From contig JAVJPW010000001.1 in assembly GCA_040217575.1 (NCBI GenBank), forward strand, positions 124,001-188,000: a DNA stretch of 64,000 nt. The letters are read 5' to 3'. A program made the position numbers and the translations under genes. This DNA comes from Pacificispira sp040217575 (GTDB lineage: Bacteria; Pseudomonadota; Alphaproteobacteria; UBA8366; Aestuariispiraceae). Position 1 is the first letter of the stretch; every line of letters begins with the position of its first letter. Positions 42,251 through 49,991 of the stretch are shown piece after piece. The notes under the pieces were generated by a model that worked only from the letters and a program-made list of their open reading frames with translations, was not told where the DNA came from and made no database searches.

Positions 42251-43234
42251 ATGATTCTCGTCACCGGCGGTGCCGGTTTCATCGGATCGAACCTGATCGC
42301 CGGGCTGGCCGCGCGCCAGATCGGGCCGATTGCCGTGTGTGACCGGTTCGGCAGTGACCGGAAATGGCGCAATCTTGCGAAACATCCGATTGCGGCGGTT
42401 ATTCACCCGGACGATCTTTTCGACTGGCTGGATGAAAACGGCAGTTCGGTAAGCTGTATCTTTCACATGGGTGCGATTTCCGCGACGACGGAAACGGATG
42501 TCGATTTGATACTGTCGACCAACGTCACCCTGTCGCAACGGCTGTGGTACTGGTGCGCGGAAAACGATGCGCGGTTGATCTATGCATCGTCTGCCGCGAC
42601 CTATGGCGCTGGCGATCAGGGGTTCGATGACGACAACGACCCTGTCGCCCTGGCCGCCTTGCGTCCGCTGAATGCCTATGGCTGGTCGAAACAGCTATTC
42701 GATTGCAATGCGGTGCGTCTGGCCGGGCAGGGGGCGACGCCCATGCAGTGGGCTGGGCTGAAGTTCTTCAACGTCTACGGCCCGAATGAATATCATAAGG
42801 GCGGTATGCGATCCGTCGTGCATCAGGTATTCGAACAGGTGAGGGCAAACGGCCGTGCGCGTCTGTTCCGGTCCCACCATCCGGATTACGAAGACGGCGG
42901 ACAGTTGCGGGACTTTGTCTGGGTCGGTGACTGTGTCAACCAGATGCTGTGGCTCTACGACAACCCGCATGTCTCCGGCATATTCAATTCCGGGTCCGGA
43001 AATGCGCGCAGTTTCCTGGACCTTGCAAAGGCGGTGTTTGCGGCCCTGGAGCAGGCACCGGAACTGGATTGGGTCGATACGCCGGAAGAAATCCGCCGTC
43101 ACTATCAATACTTTACACAAGCGTCCATGGACCGCATTGCGGCGGCAGGCTACAGCGTGCCTGAAACAACGCTGGAAGACGGTGTAGAAACCTATGTCCG
43201 GGACTATCTGATACAGGACGATCCCTACCTGTAA
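42251..43234 (+). CDS. hldD: ADP-L-glycero-D-manno-heptose-6-epimerase
   Basis: HldD epimerises ADP-D-glycero-D-manno-heptose to the L-form for the LPS inner core. This 327-residue SDR starts MILVTGGAGFIGSN (NAD-binding GxxGxxG at 6-12), with Tyr143-x3-Lys147 in NAYGWSKQ and the family FHMGAISATTETD and FNVYGPNEYHKGGMRS segments. Start ATG 42251 follows AAAGGACAG; the longer upstream frame is not needed. The presence of HldD implies a heptose-containing LPS core. It is single and precedes lgt. Confidence 0.96.
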   Translation: MILVTGGAGFIGSNLIAGLAARQIGPIAVCDRFGSDRKWRNLAKHPIAAVIHPDDLFDWLDENGSSVSCIFHMGAISATTETDVDLILSTNVTLSQRLWYWCAENDARLIYASSAATYGAGDQGFDDDNDPVALAALRPLNAYGWSKQLFDCNAVRLAGQGATPMQWAGLKFFNVYGPNEYHKGGMRSVVHQVFEQVRANGRARLFRSHHPDYEDGGQLRDFVWVGDCVNQMLWLYDNPHVSGIFNSGSGNARSFLDLAKAVFAALEQAPELDWVDTPEEIRRHYQYFTQASMDRIAAAGYSVPETTLEDGVETYVRDYLIQDDPYL

Positions 43235-43260
43235 ACGTCGGCTAGAGCCGCGAGGTCGCA

Positions 43261-44070
43261 ATGGAAAATCAAATCTGGATACATGATCTGGACCCGATCA
43301 TGTTGTCGATCGGCCCGGTCGATATCCGCTGGTATGCCATGGCCTATATCGTGGGCCTGCTGGTCGGCTGGCGGTTGGCCATGCGGATGGCGGACCGAAG
43401 CCCGATGGCGATCACGCCGGATCACCTGGACAGATTCCTGACCTGGGCCGTCGTCGGTGTGATCGTGGGCGGGCGGCTGGGCGCGTTCCTGTTCTATCGG
43501 CCGCAGGTCTTCTTCGACGACCCCGCGCAGATCTTGCGCGTCTGGGAAGGCGGCATGTCCTTCCATGGCGGACTGTTGGGGGTGATGGTCGCAATGCTTC
43601 TTTTTGCGCGAACCAACAAGGTTCCGCTGTTTTCGCTGACCGACATTGTCTGCGCGGTGGCGCCGTTCGGCATCATGCTTGGGCGGGTTGCGAATTTCAT
43701 CAACGGCGAACACTGGGGACGCGTCACCGACGTTTCCTGGGCCATTGCCTTCCCGCGATCGGGCGATCTGATGCCGCGCCATCCAAGCCAGCTTTATGAA
43801 TGCGCATTGGAAGGGGCGTTGTTGTTTGCGGTCCTGATGGTCGTGACATTCCGTGGCAATGGACTTGGCCGGCCCGGCCTTCTGTCGGGTGTCTTTCTGG
43901 TCGGATATGCCTTGGCCCGCATGACCGGTGAGATTTTCCGCGAGCCGGAGGTTCTGACGCAATCCCTGCCGTTCGGTACGACCTGGGGGCAGTGGTTGTC
44001 GCTTCCGATGCTGCTGGGTGGTCTTTATCTGATCCGGCTTGCGATGCGCCGCGACAGGGTGACCGCGTGA
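43261..44070 (+). CDS. lgt: Prolipoprotein diacylglyceryl transferase
   Basis: Lgt transfers diacylglycerol from phosphatidylglycerol to the lipobox Cys of prolipoproteins in the inner membrane. The 269 residues contain about seven membrane segments and the Lgt signature GRVANFINGEHWGRVTD (essential Arg/Asn), plus the H103-type FHGGLLGVM and the HPSQLYE segment. Its stop overlaps the MidA-type gene's GTG start. The window has several lipoproteins (M48, 46015, 61906) that would be clients. Confidence 0.97.
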   Translation: MENQIWIHDLDPIMLSIGPVDIRWYAMAYIVGLLVGWRLAMRMADRSPMAITPDHLDRFLTWAVVGVIVGGRLGAFLFYRPQVFFDDPAQILRVWEGGMSFHGGLLGVMVAMLLFARTNKVPLFSLTDIVCAVAPFGIMLGRVANFINGEHWGRVTDVSWAIAFPRSGDLMPRHPSQLYECALEGALLFAVLMVVTFRGNGLGRPGLLSGVFLVGYALARMTGEIFREPEVLTQSLPFGTTWGQWLSLPMLLGGLYLIRLAMRRDRVTA

Positions 44071-45164
44071 CCCCACTGGAAGAAGAGTTCCGGCGCCGCA
44101 TCGCGCTGGACGGGCCGATCACCTTGGGCGACTACATGACGGGGTGCCTGTCGCATCCGAAATACGGGTACTACATGACGCGCGACCCGTTCGGCCGGGG
44201 CGGCGATTTCACCACCGCGCCCGAGATATCCCAGATGTTCGGCGAATTGATCGGCCTTTGGTGTGCGGAAATGTGGCGCCTGATGGAATGCCCGCCGACG
44301 ATACATCTGGTGGAAATGGGCCCGGGCCGCGGGACCCTGATGCTGGACATGTTGCGTGCAGCAAGGCGCCTGCCGAACTTTATGGATGCCGTTCAGGTCC
44401 ACTTGGTGGAGATGAGCCCCGTCCTGTCGGGCCTGCAGCGAAAAACATTGGGTCAGTCGCCGGTGTCTGTGACCTGGCACGACCATATTGCCGACATTCC
44501 GGAAGACGGGCCGGTCCTGTTCGTGGCAAACGAATTTTTCGACGCGCTGCCTGTGCGTCAGGTGGAACGTACCGCCGAAGGCTGGCGCGAACGCATCGTC
44601 GTGATCGACCCGGACACAGACCAGCTGGCCATCACCTGCGGTTGGGGGGCAAGCGAACTTGAGCCGATGATAGACCCGGAATTGCGCGGTCGTGCGGATG
44701 TCGGCCGGGTGATTGAACTGTCGCCCGTTTCCTGGCGGATCGCGGCCGAGGTTGGCCAGCGCATCGCATCCCACGGCGGCGCGGGTCTGTTCATCGACTA
44801 TGGCTATGAAGGCCCGGCGACCGGTGACACAGTGCAGGCCGTGCGGCGGCACGAACCGTGCGGCATCTTCGACGACCCGGGGGAGGCTGACCTGACCGCC
44901 CATGTGGATTTCACGCAACTGGCGCAGGTGTTTCGCGATGCCGGCTGTGCGCCCGCGCCGCTGGCGGGGCAGGGGCCCTTTCTGCAGGCGCTTGGTATCG
45001 ATTACCGCACGAATGTCCTGGTCGAAGCCGCGCCGCATATGGAAACCGAATTGCGGTCCGGCCGCGACCGCTTGATCAACGCGGATGCCATGGGCAAGCT
45101 CTTCAAGGTTCTTGGGGTTAAATCGGCGGGGCTGCCGGCCCTGCCCGGACTGGAGACGGAGTAG
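44067..45164 (+). CDS. SAM-dependent methyltransferase, MidA/NDUFAF7 family
   Basis: This 365-residue protein resembles NDUFAF7/MidA, which methylates an arginine of the NDUFS2/NuoD subunit during complex I assembly. It has the DPFGRGGDFTTAPEISQMFGE motif, the SAM-binding MGPGRGTLMLDMLRA, and FFDALPVRQ with the ALFIDYGYE-like segment. The start is GTG at 44067, overlapping the lgt stop (GTGA). The lgt-MidA-pgeF gene order is conserved in alphaproteobacteria. Confidence 0.92.
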   Translation: MTPLEEEFRRRIALDGPITLGDYMTGCLSHPKYGYYMTRDPFGRGGDFTTAPEISQMFGELIGLWCAEMWRLMECPPTIHLVEMGPGRGTLMLDMLRAARRLPNFMDAVQVHLVEMSPVLSGLQRKTLGQSPVSVTWHDHIADIPEDGPVLFVANEFFDALPVRQVERTAEGWRERIVVIDPDTDQLAITCGWGASELEPMIDPELRGRADVGRVIELSPVSWRIAAEVGQRIASHGGAGLFIDYGYEGPATGDTVQAVRRHEPCGIFDDPGEADLTAHVDFTQLAQVFRDAGCAPAPLAGQGPFLQALGIDYRTNVLVEAAPHMETELRSGRDRLINADAMGKLFKVLGVKSAGLPALPGLETE

Positions 45165-45170
45165 GCCGAC

Positions 45171-45971
45171 ATGACAACCGGGCCCCTGGCGCTGACATCA
45201 ACCGCACTGAGCGAACACGGAATTGCGCACGGATTCTTCACACGCGCGGGCGGTGTGTCTGGTGGCATGTATGCAGGGCTTAACATCGGCATCGGTTCGT
45301 CCGATGACCCTGAAAATGTGGCACAGAACCGTGCGCTTGCCGCCGAATCCCTGGGGGTGTCCGCGGATGGTCTGATATCCCTATATCAGGTGCATGGCGA
45401 CCGGGTGGAGATGGTGGAACGGCCCTTCGGTCCCGACGACCGGCCACGCGCCGACGGCGCGGTTACCGCGACACCGGGGCTGGCACTGGGCATAGCGACG
45501 GCGGATTGTGCGCCGGTCCTGTTCGCGGACCCCGGGAATGGCGTGGTCGGCGCCTGTCACGCGGGCTGGAAGGGTGCGTTCCTAGGAATTGTCGAAGCAA
45601 CCGTCGCCGCAATGGAACGCGCGGGCGCGGACCGGGCGGCCATACGGGGGGTTCTGGGACCCTGCATCCACCAGAAATCCTATGAGGTAGGACCCGAATT
45701 CCGGGACCGGTTCCTTGCGGAAGACGCCGCCCACGACCGGTTTTTCGCACCTTCCGACCGGGATGGTCATTATCGTTTCGACCTGCCGGCGTTCGTCCTG
45801 TTTCGTCTGGCGCAATCTGAAATCGGTGCGATCGACCATGTCGCGGCGGATACCTATGCTGATCCGGATCGGTTTTTCAGCTATCGGCGCGCCACCCATC
45901 GCGAAGAACGCAATTCGTTCGGTGAAATCGACTATGGGCGCTTGCTTTCCGCGATTGCGCTGACAAGTTAG
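45171..45971 (+). CDS. pgeF: Peptidoglycan editing factor PgeF / laccase-domain protein
   Basis: This 266-residue protein is of the PgeF/YfiH laccase-domain family, which removes misincorporated residues from peptidoglycan precursors or oxidises polyphenols. It has the FTRAGGVSGGMYAGLNIG N-terminus, the Cys-His motif TADCAPVLFADP and GACHAGWKGAF, and the GPCIHQKSYEVG segment. It starts six bases after the methyltransferase gene. The purine-nucleoside phosphorylase activity reported for some homologues is another option. Confidence 0.92.
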   Translation: MTTGPLALTSTALSEHGIAHGFFTRAGGVSGGMYAGLNIGIGSSDDPENVAQNRALAAESLGVSADGLISLYQVHGDRVEMVERPFGPDDRPRADGAVTATPGLALGIATADCAPVLFADPGNGVVGACHAGWKGAFLGIVEATVAAMERAGADRAAIRGVLGPCIHQKSYEVGPEFRDRFLAEDAAHDRFFAPSDRDGHYRFDLPAFVLFRLAQSEIGAIDHVAADTYADPDRFFSYRRATHREERNSFGEIDYGRLLSAIALTS

Positions 45972-46014
45972 ACCGTGCGCCGTTAGTCCCCGCCAGAAAG
46001 CCCCGGGAAAGAGA

Positions 46015-46968
46015 ATGCCGTCATGCCCTGGCTCATTCAGCTTCTTGCCATCTGCCTGCTTATCGGGCTTGCGACCTGCATGCTCTAGGGCGGTGGTCGC
46101 CGCTGTGGCGGGTCTTCTGCTGATGCTTGGCGCCTGCGGACCGGTGCCGCAACCCTACCGTTCCCAACCCCAGGACCGGGCGAATGACCCGCTGGTCGCC
46201 ATACCGGACGGGCGCGGGATCACGGTCGCCCCGGTCGAAGGGGCGATGCCCGCCCTGTCCGGCCCACTGACCGAAGCACTGGTTCTGGAACTGCAGGGGG
46301 TCGGCATTCCGGCATCTTCCGGTGCTGCACTGACGAACAGCCTGCTGATGGAAGGAAATGCCGGTTGGCGCGATGGGGCGGCGGTCATCGAATGGCGGTT
46401 GAGCGACACAAGCGGTGGACAGGCGGCGGCCGTCCATACGGAAGTACCCGCCGACCGTGACGCATTCAGGACGGGCGATGACGCATTGGTAAGCGCCCTG
46501 GCGCAACGAACGGCCATCCTTGTGGCAACGGCCCTGCGGCCGGACGCGGTGTTGAACGCGGTGGCGGATGCCGACCGGACCGTGGCGGTGGTCGGCGTCG
46601 ACGGTGCGCCGGGGGACGGCAATCGCGCCCTTTCGCGGGCGATGGAAGCGGTGCTGGCGGACGCCGGGGTCACGATGGCGGACGATGCGGCGGGTGCGTC
46701 GCTACTGCTGGCCGGGGCGGTCGGGATCGAACCGCTGGGCGACGGCATGGAAAGGGTTTCGATCCGCTGGTGGCTGATGGCGTCGGACGGCACGGTGCTG
46801 GGGTCGCTGGAACAGTCGAACATCGTACCGCAAGGGTCGCTGTCGGAACGATGGGGCGGGGCGGCGTATGACGCGGCGCTCGCCAATGTCGATGCGGTGC
46901 GGGAGATTTTGGCACGGATCGATGAGATTCGGGAGTTGCAGCGTCAGGCAAGCGAGTTGCGAAATTAG
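46015..46968 (+). CDS. Hypothetical lipoprotein with uncertain start
   Basis: I do not recognise the family. The protein has a lipobox (LLMLGAC) followed by a soluble domain of about 275 residues rich in Ala, Gly and Val (GQGVGIPASSGAALTNSLL-like alternation), so it is probably exported and lipid-anchored. The start is uncertain. ATG 46015 gives a 25-residue leader with rare codons and an unusual Cys-rich region; TTG 46069 and GTG 46093 are shorter options. A 21-codon frame (46023-46088) with better codon use overlaps the 5' part, so GTG 46093 deserves attention. It ends the lgt-MidA-pgeF run. Confidence 0.7.
   Translation: MPSCPGSFSFLPSACLSGLRPACSRAVVAAVAGLLLMLGACGPVPQPYRSQPQDRANDPLVAIPDGRGITVAPVEGAMPALSGPLTEALVLELQGVGIPASSGAALTNSLLMEGNAGWRDGAAVIEWRLSDTSGGQAAAVHTEVPADRDAFRTGDDALVSALAQRTAILVATALRPDAVLNAVADADRTVAVVGVDGAPGDGNRALSRAMEAVLADAGVTMADDAAGASLLLAGAVGIEPLGDGMERVSIRWWLMASDGTVLGSLEQSNIVPQGSLSERWGGAAYDAALANVDAVREILARIDEIRELQRQASELRN
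46023..46088 (+). CDS. Possible 21-residue membrane peptide overlapping a lipoprotein leader
   Basis: MPWLIQLLAICLLIGLATCML is encoded by a short frame with mostly G/C third positions, unlike the overlapping lipoprotein frame in this stretch. It is almost entirely hydrophobic, with a LATC end. Purine-rich sequence GGGAAAGAGA lies about ten bases before the ATG. It ends five bases before GTG 46093, allowing coupling. Coding status is unproven. Confidence 0.3.
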   Translation: MPWLIQLLAICLLIGLATCML

Positions 46969-47010
46969 GTGTTAGAAAGTCCGCGCGTTTTTTCGAAAGG
47001 AATCAAAACG

Positions 47011-47469
47011 ATGGCGATGAAACGCACGAAAGAACCCTGGATGGATGCGGCCGAGTTCGGCCGGTCGCTTCCGAACGGGCTGGGCATAAACCTGCTGGTG
47101 AAACATGTCGATGCGTCGGTCGGGTTCGCGAAACATGTCTTCGGTGCCGAAAGCGTCTATGATGACGAGGATTTCGCCTTTGTCCGCGAACCGGTCAGCG
47201 GCGCACAATGGCAGCTTCACGCCGATCATACCTATGACAAGCATCGGTTTTCCGGCCTCGTCAAATCGGTGCAGGGCCGTGGCGCCGGGGTCGAGTTGCG
47301 CCTGTACGGCGTTGACCCGGACCAGGCCGAAGCGCGGGCACGGGAGTGGGGCTACATGATCCTGGAAGGGTCGATCGACAAGCCGCACGGCCTTCGCGAA
47401 TGCTATATCTTCGATCCGGACTGGTATTGCTGGGTGCCCAGCATCGCGATCGGGGGCGATGACGCCTGA
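47011..47469 (+). CDS. Glyoxalase/bleomycin-resistance (VOC) family protein
   Basis: This 152-residue single-domain VOC fold protein has LPNGLGINLLVKHVDASVGFAKHVFGAE near the start. Metal ligand-like residues are in QWQLHADHTYD and the C-terminal PHGLRECYIFDPDWYCWVP, the usual end of VOC domains. The substrate is unknown. The ATG at 47011 has GAAAGGAATC eight bases before it; the longer frame start is less likely. It stands alone between the lipoprotein and sufE. Confidence 0.88.
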   Translation: MAMKRTKEPWMDAAEFGRSLPNGLGINLLVKHVDASVGFAKHVFGAESVYDDEDFAFVREPVSGAQWQLHADHTYDKHRFSGLVKSVQGRGAGVELRLYGVDPDQAEARAREWGYMILEGSIDKPHGLRECYIFDPDWYCWVPSIAIGGDDA

Positions 47470-47577
47470 CGGGTTGTTGCTTGCGTCACTTCGCCGTCCG
47501 GCTTTCCTTTGATTTCCGTGGCCGCCGCCTATATGGCAGGCGACAGGGACAGACTTTCTGACGGGAGCAAGCGGGCA

Positions 47578-47997
47578 GTGTCGCGTTCATTGGAAGATTT
47601 GGTTGAAGATTTCGAACTCTTCGAGGATTGGGAAGAGCGGTACCGCTATATCGTCGATCTGGGCAAGAAACTTCCGCCCTTGAGCTCATCCGAGATGAGC
47701 GAGGACAACAAGGTCCGCGGCTGCATGTCCCAGGTCTGGCTGGTCAGCGAACCGGATACGTCCGCAAACCCGCCCGTTGTCCACTATCGCGCCGACAGTG
47801 ACGCGTTTATCGTCAAAGGGCTGATCGCGATCCTGCTGGAACTTTATTCCGGACGCACGCCGGATGAGATTCAGGCGCTGGACGCGGGGGAAGCGCTGGG
47901 CAAGCTGGGCCTGGAAAGCCACCTGTCGCCCAACCGCCGAAACGGGTTCGTTGCCATGGTGGACCGCATCAAGGCGGATGCAAAGGCGCTCGTGTAG
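47578..47997 (+). CDS. sufE: Sulfur acceptor SufE
   Basis: SufE takes persulfide sulfur from SufS and hands it to SufB. The 139-residue protein has the family N-terminus SLEDLVEDFELFEDWEERYRYIVDLGKKLPPL and the persulfide-accepting Cys49 in KVRGCMSQVW. The start is taken as GTG 47578 with GGGAG ten bases before it, giving a standard N-terminus; an upstream in-frame ATG at 47533 is possible. It is about 43 kb from the suf operon in the window, showing sufE is not part of that operon. It is upstream of the convergent radical SAM gene. Confidence 0.93.
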   Translation: MSRSLEDLVEDFELFEDWEERYRYIVDLGKKLPPLSSSEMSEDNKVRGCMSQVWLVSEPDTSANPPVVHYRADSDAFIVKGLIAILLELYSGRTPDEIQALDAGEALGKLGLESHLSPNRRNGFVAMVDRIKADAKALV

Positions 47998-48128
47998 AAC
48001 GGATCAGAAGTGCTTTTCCGATAGCGAATGCGGCAATCCCCAAGAACACAACACGAAGGCGGGGGGCCATTCCGCGACAGTATCGGCCCACTTCACCGAC
48101 CGCGGTAGTATCGCCGCTTTCGGAATGG

Positions 48129-48148
48129 GTCCCCGTTTTCACGGGGAC
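48129..48148. repeat. Perfect hairpin in the gap between sufE and the radical SAM gene
   Basis: GTCCCCGT and ACGGGGAC form a perfect 8-base stem with a four-base TTTC loop. It lies about 130 bases past the sufE stop and 57 bases before the end of the radical SAM gene, convergent genes that both need termination. It has no T tract on the plus side. It is followed by tandem repeats and a G run. Confidence 0.5.
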
Positions 48149-48175
48149 ATGACGGGGACATGACGGGGGGGGGGC
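48141..48175. repeat. Tandem ACGGGGACATG repeats ending in a G tract
   Basis: The 11-base unit ACGGGGACATG occurs at 48141-48151 and 48152-48162, and a third unit breaks off into ten consecutive G residues (48165-48174). The first unit is also the right arm of the hairpin at 48129-48148. Such a tract is prone to slippage. It is in a convergent gap, so a coding effect is unlikely. Confidence 0.7.
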
Positions 48176-48204
48176 GGTACGAACTCAAAAAGTATTGCTG
48201 TGCC

Positions 48205-49380
48205 TTACAGCAGTGACAGTTGCGGGCTGGGTTTCCGGGGCGGCGTGAACCCGGAACAATCCAGCGGGTCCCGTTTCACATTCAGCCCCAGCCGCTTTCT
48301 GGCGATGGCAAACCGGTCGGCGATCATTTTCGCATAAGTCCCGGTGCCGACCATGCGTTTCCCGAATTCGGACTGATAAAGCGCGCCGCCCCTGGTCTGG
48401 CGGATCAGCGACAGCACCCGGTCCTTGCGGTCGGGAAAATGCGCTTCCAGCCATTCTTCGAACAGGTCCTTTATTTCCAGCGGCAGGCGCAGCATCACAT
48501 AACCGGCGGCTTCCGCCCCCGCCGCCTTTGCGCGGGACAGGATCTCCTCAATCTCCTGGTCGTTAATCGCCGGAATGATGGGGGCGGTCATGACACCGAC
48601 GGGAATGCCGGCGTCCGCCAGTTTGCGCACCGCCTCCAGCCGTTTTTCCGGCGTGCTGGTGCGCGGTTCCATGCGGCGGGCGAGGTCGCGGTCCAGCGTG
48701 GTGATGGATATCGACACACGGGCCCGGTTATCCGCCGCGGCCGCGGCGATCAGGTCGATGTCCCGGCAGACCAGCGCATTCTTGGTGACGATGGTATAGG
48801 GATGCCCGCATTCATTCAGGACGGACAACAACCCGCGCGTCGCGCCGGTCGACTTTTCAACCGGCTGATACGGGTCGGTATTGGTGCCGAACGCGATGGG
48901 CCGGCAACGATAGGACGGTTTCGCCAGTTCCGCCCGCAAAAGGTCCGCCCCATCCGGTTTCCAGAACAGCCGCGTTTCGAAATCCAGCCCCGGCGACAGG
49001 CCCAGATACGCATGGGTCGGCCGCGCGAAACAATAGACACAGCCATGTTCGCAGCCCTTGTACGGGTTTATCGACCGGTCGAAGGGGACGTCGGGACTGT
49101 CGTTCCGGGTGATGATCCTGCGCGCGGCATCCACCTGCAGACTGGTCTTCGGTTTTGCTTCTTCCCCGTCTTCTGGCGGCCGGTCCCAGCCGTCGTCGAC
49201 ACGCACCGCCGCATGGCGTTCGAACCGCCCCGTCCGGTTGGAAATTGTGCCGCGTCCCTTGATCGCCCTGTCCGGAAGGGGTGCATCCGTTACGCCACCG
49301 GTCATGCGATTCGGGGAACCGGTGCCGCCCGGCTGCTGCCGTGGTTCCGTGCGCGGTGTATGGGGGCGGGTTTCAGTCAT
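48205..49380 (-). CDS. PA0069-family radical SAM protein
   Basis: This 391-residue radical SAM enzyme has the CxxxCxxC cluster motif in GCEHGCVYCFARP (about 124-136). The remainder fits the PA0069/SplB-like family (YRCRPIAFGTNTDPYQPVE, the TIVTKNALVCRDIDL region). Function is unknown; it is not spore photoproduct lyase by context. The start is ATG 49380 (MTETRPHTPRTE); an upstream extension is not supported and no ribosome site is clear. It is an Fe-S client of the Suf system. It is divergent from the 49562 gene. Confidence 0.88.
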   Translation of the reverse strand: MTETRPHTPRTEPRQQPGGTGSPNRMTGGVTDAPLPDRAIKGRGTISNRTGRFERHAAVRVDDGWDRPPEDGEEAKPKTSLQVDAARRIITRNDSPDVPFDRSINPYKGCEHGCVYCFARPTHAYLGLSPGLDFETRLFWKPDGADLLRAELAKPSYRCRPIAFGTNTDPYQPVEKSTGATRGLLSVLNECGHPYTIVTKNALVCRDIDLIAAAAADNRARVSISITTLDRDLARRMEPRTSTPEKRLEAVRKLADAGIPVGVMTAPIIPAINDQEIEEILSRAKAAGAEAAGYVMLRLPLEIKDLFEEWLEAHFPDRKDRVLSLIRQTRGGALYQSEFGKRMVGTGTYAKMIADRFAIARKRLGLNVKRDPLDCSGFTPPRKPSPQLSLL

Positions 49381-49515
49381 GGAAACATGATGAGAATAAA
49401 AAAAGAACAAAGCAAGATTAAAATGGTCGTGCGCGGTATGCGCGGGTGGATTTAAGTGAAATGCCCTACGCGCGATGTTGCCGGGGCACGCGACGCTTCC
49501 TACACTCGGGCCCGG

Positions 49516-49541
49516 TTCATTCACCAAACGCTTCATTCACC
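49516..49541. repeat. Direct repeat TTCATTCACC upstream of the 49562 gene
   Basis: TTCATTCACC occurs at 49516-49525 and 49532-49541, 16 bases apart start to start, about 20-45 bases before the ATG. It may be a regulatory site for the downstream gene or coincidence. Confidence 0.35.
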
Positions 49542-49561
49542 GGAAAAGGTCAGGCGCGGCC

Positions 49562-49897
49562 ATGCCGTACGTATCGCGGGACGAAAAGGGAAAGATCAAC
49601 GGCATTGGCGACCGCCCGTCGGCGCAGGCGAAGGAGTTCCTGCCGAACGACAATCCCGAAGTGATCGGATACCTGCGCGGCGCAAGCCCCAGTTCCATGC
49701 TGGACCGGCTGAATGCCACCGACCTTGAAATGGCGCGTATCGCGGAAGACTTGATCGACGTGCTGGTCAGCCGGAACATCCTGAATTTTACCGACTTCCC
49801 GGTGGAGGCACAGAAGAAACTGATGGCCCGACAGAAACTGCGTAAAAGCCTGTCCGCCCTGTCGAACCTCGTGACGGACGAGGATGATATTATTTAG
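49562..49897 (+). CDS. Small conserved protein (often mis-annotated as tryptophan synthase beta-like)
   Basis: This 111-residue acidic protein has the recognisable conserved form MPYVSRDEKGKINGI, then LEMARIAEDLIDVLVSRNILNFTDFPVEAQKKLMARQKLR, and a short acidic end. It has no tryptophan synthase domain and its function is unknown. GAAAAGG precedes ATG 49562. It lies just upstream of a terminator-like dyad and the AT-rich foreign gene. Codon use is native. Confidence 0.82.
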   Translation: MPYVSRDEKGKINGIGDRPSAQAKEFLPNDNPEVIGYLRGASPSSMLDRLNATDLEMARIAEDLIDVLVSRNILNFTDFPVEAQKKLMARQKLRKSLSALSNLVTDEDDII

Positions 49898-49927
49898 GGG
49901 TGAAAGAGGGGGTGGGTGAGGATCATG

Positions 49928-49936
49928 TGGGCGCGC
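49928..49936. repeat. Left 9-base direct repeat flanking the AT-rich gene
   Basis: TGGGCGCGC at 49928-49936 matches TGGGCGCGC at 51304-51312. The two copies bracket the AT-rich gene at 49992-51260. They may mark a recombination or insertion event; a chance match in this GC-rich genome is possible. Confidence 0.4.
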
Positions 49937-49969
49937 AGAAAAATTGGGGATGTGCCCCGTTTTCTGCGC
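49933..49969. terminator. Bidirectional-looking hairpin beside the AT-rich gene
   Basis: GCGCAGAAAA and TTTTCTGCGC form a perfect 10-base stem; an inner GGGG/CCCC pair encloses a five-base loop. It lies between the convergent 49562 gene and the AT-rich gene. On the minus strand the 3' arm carries a TTTTT run, so it could end transcription of the foreign gene. Confidence 0.6.
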
Positions 49970-49991
49970 ATCAATACGAAACGATCAAATA

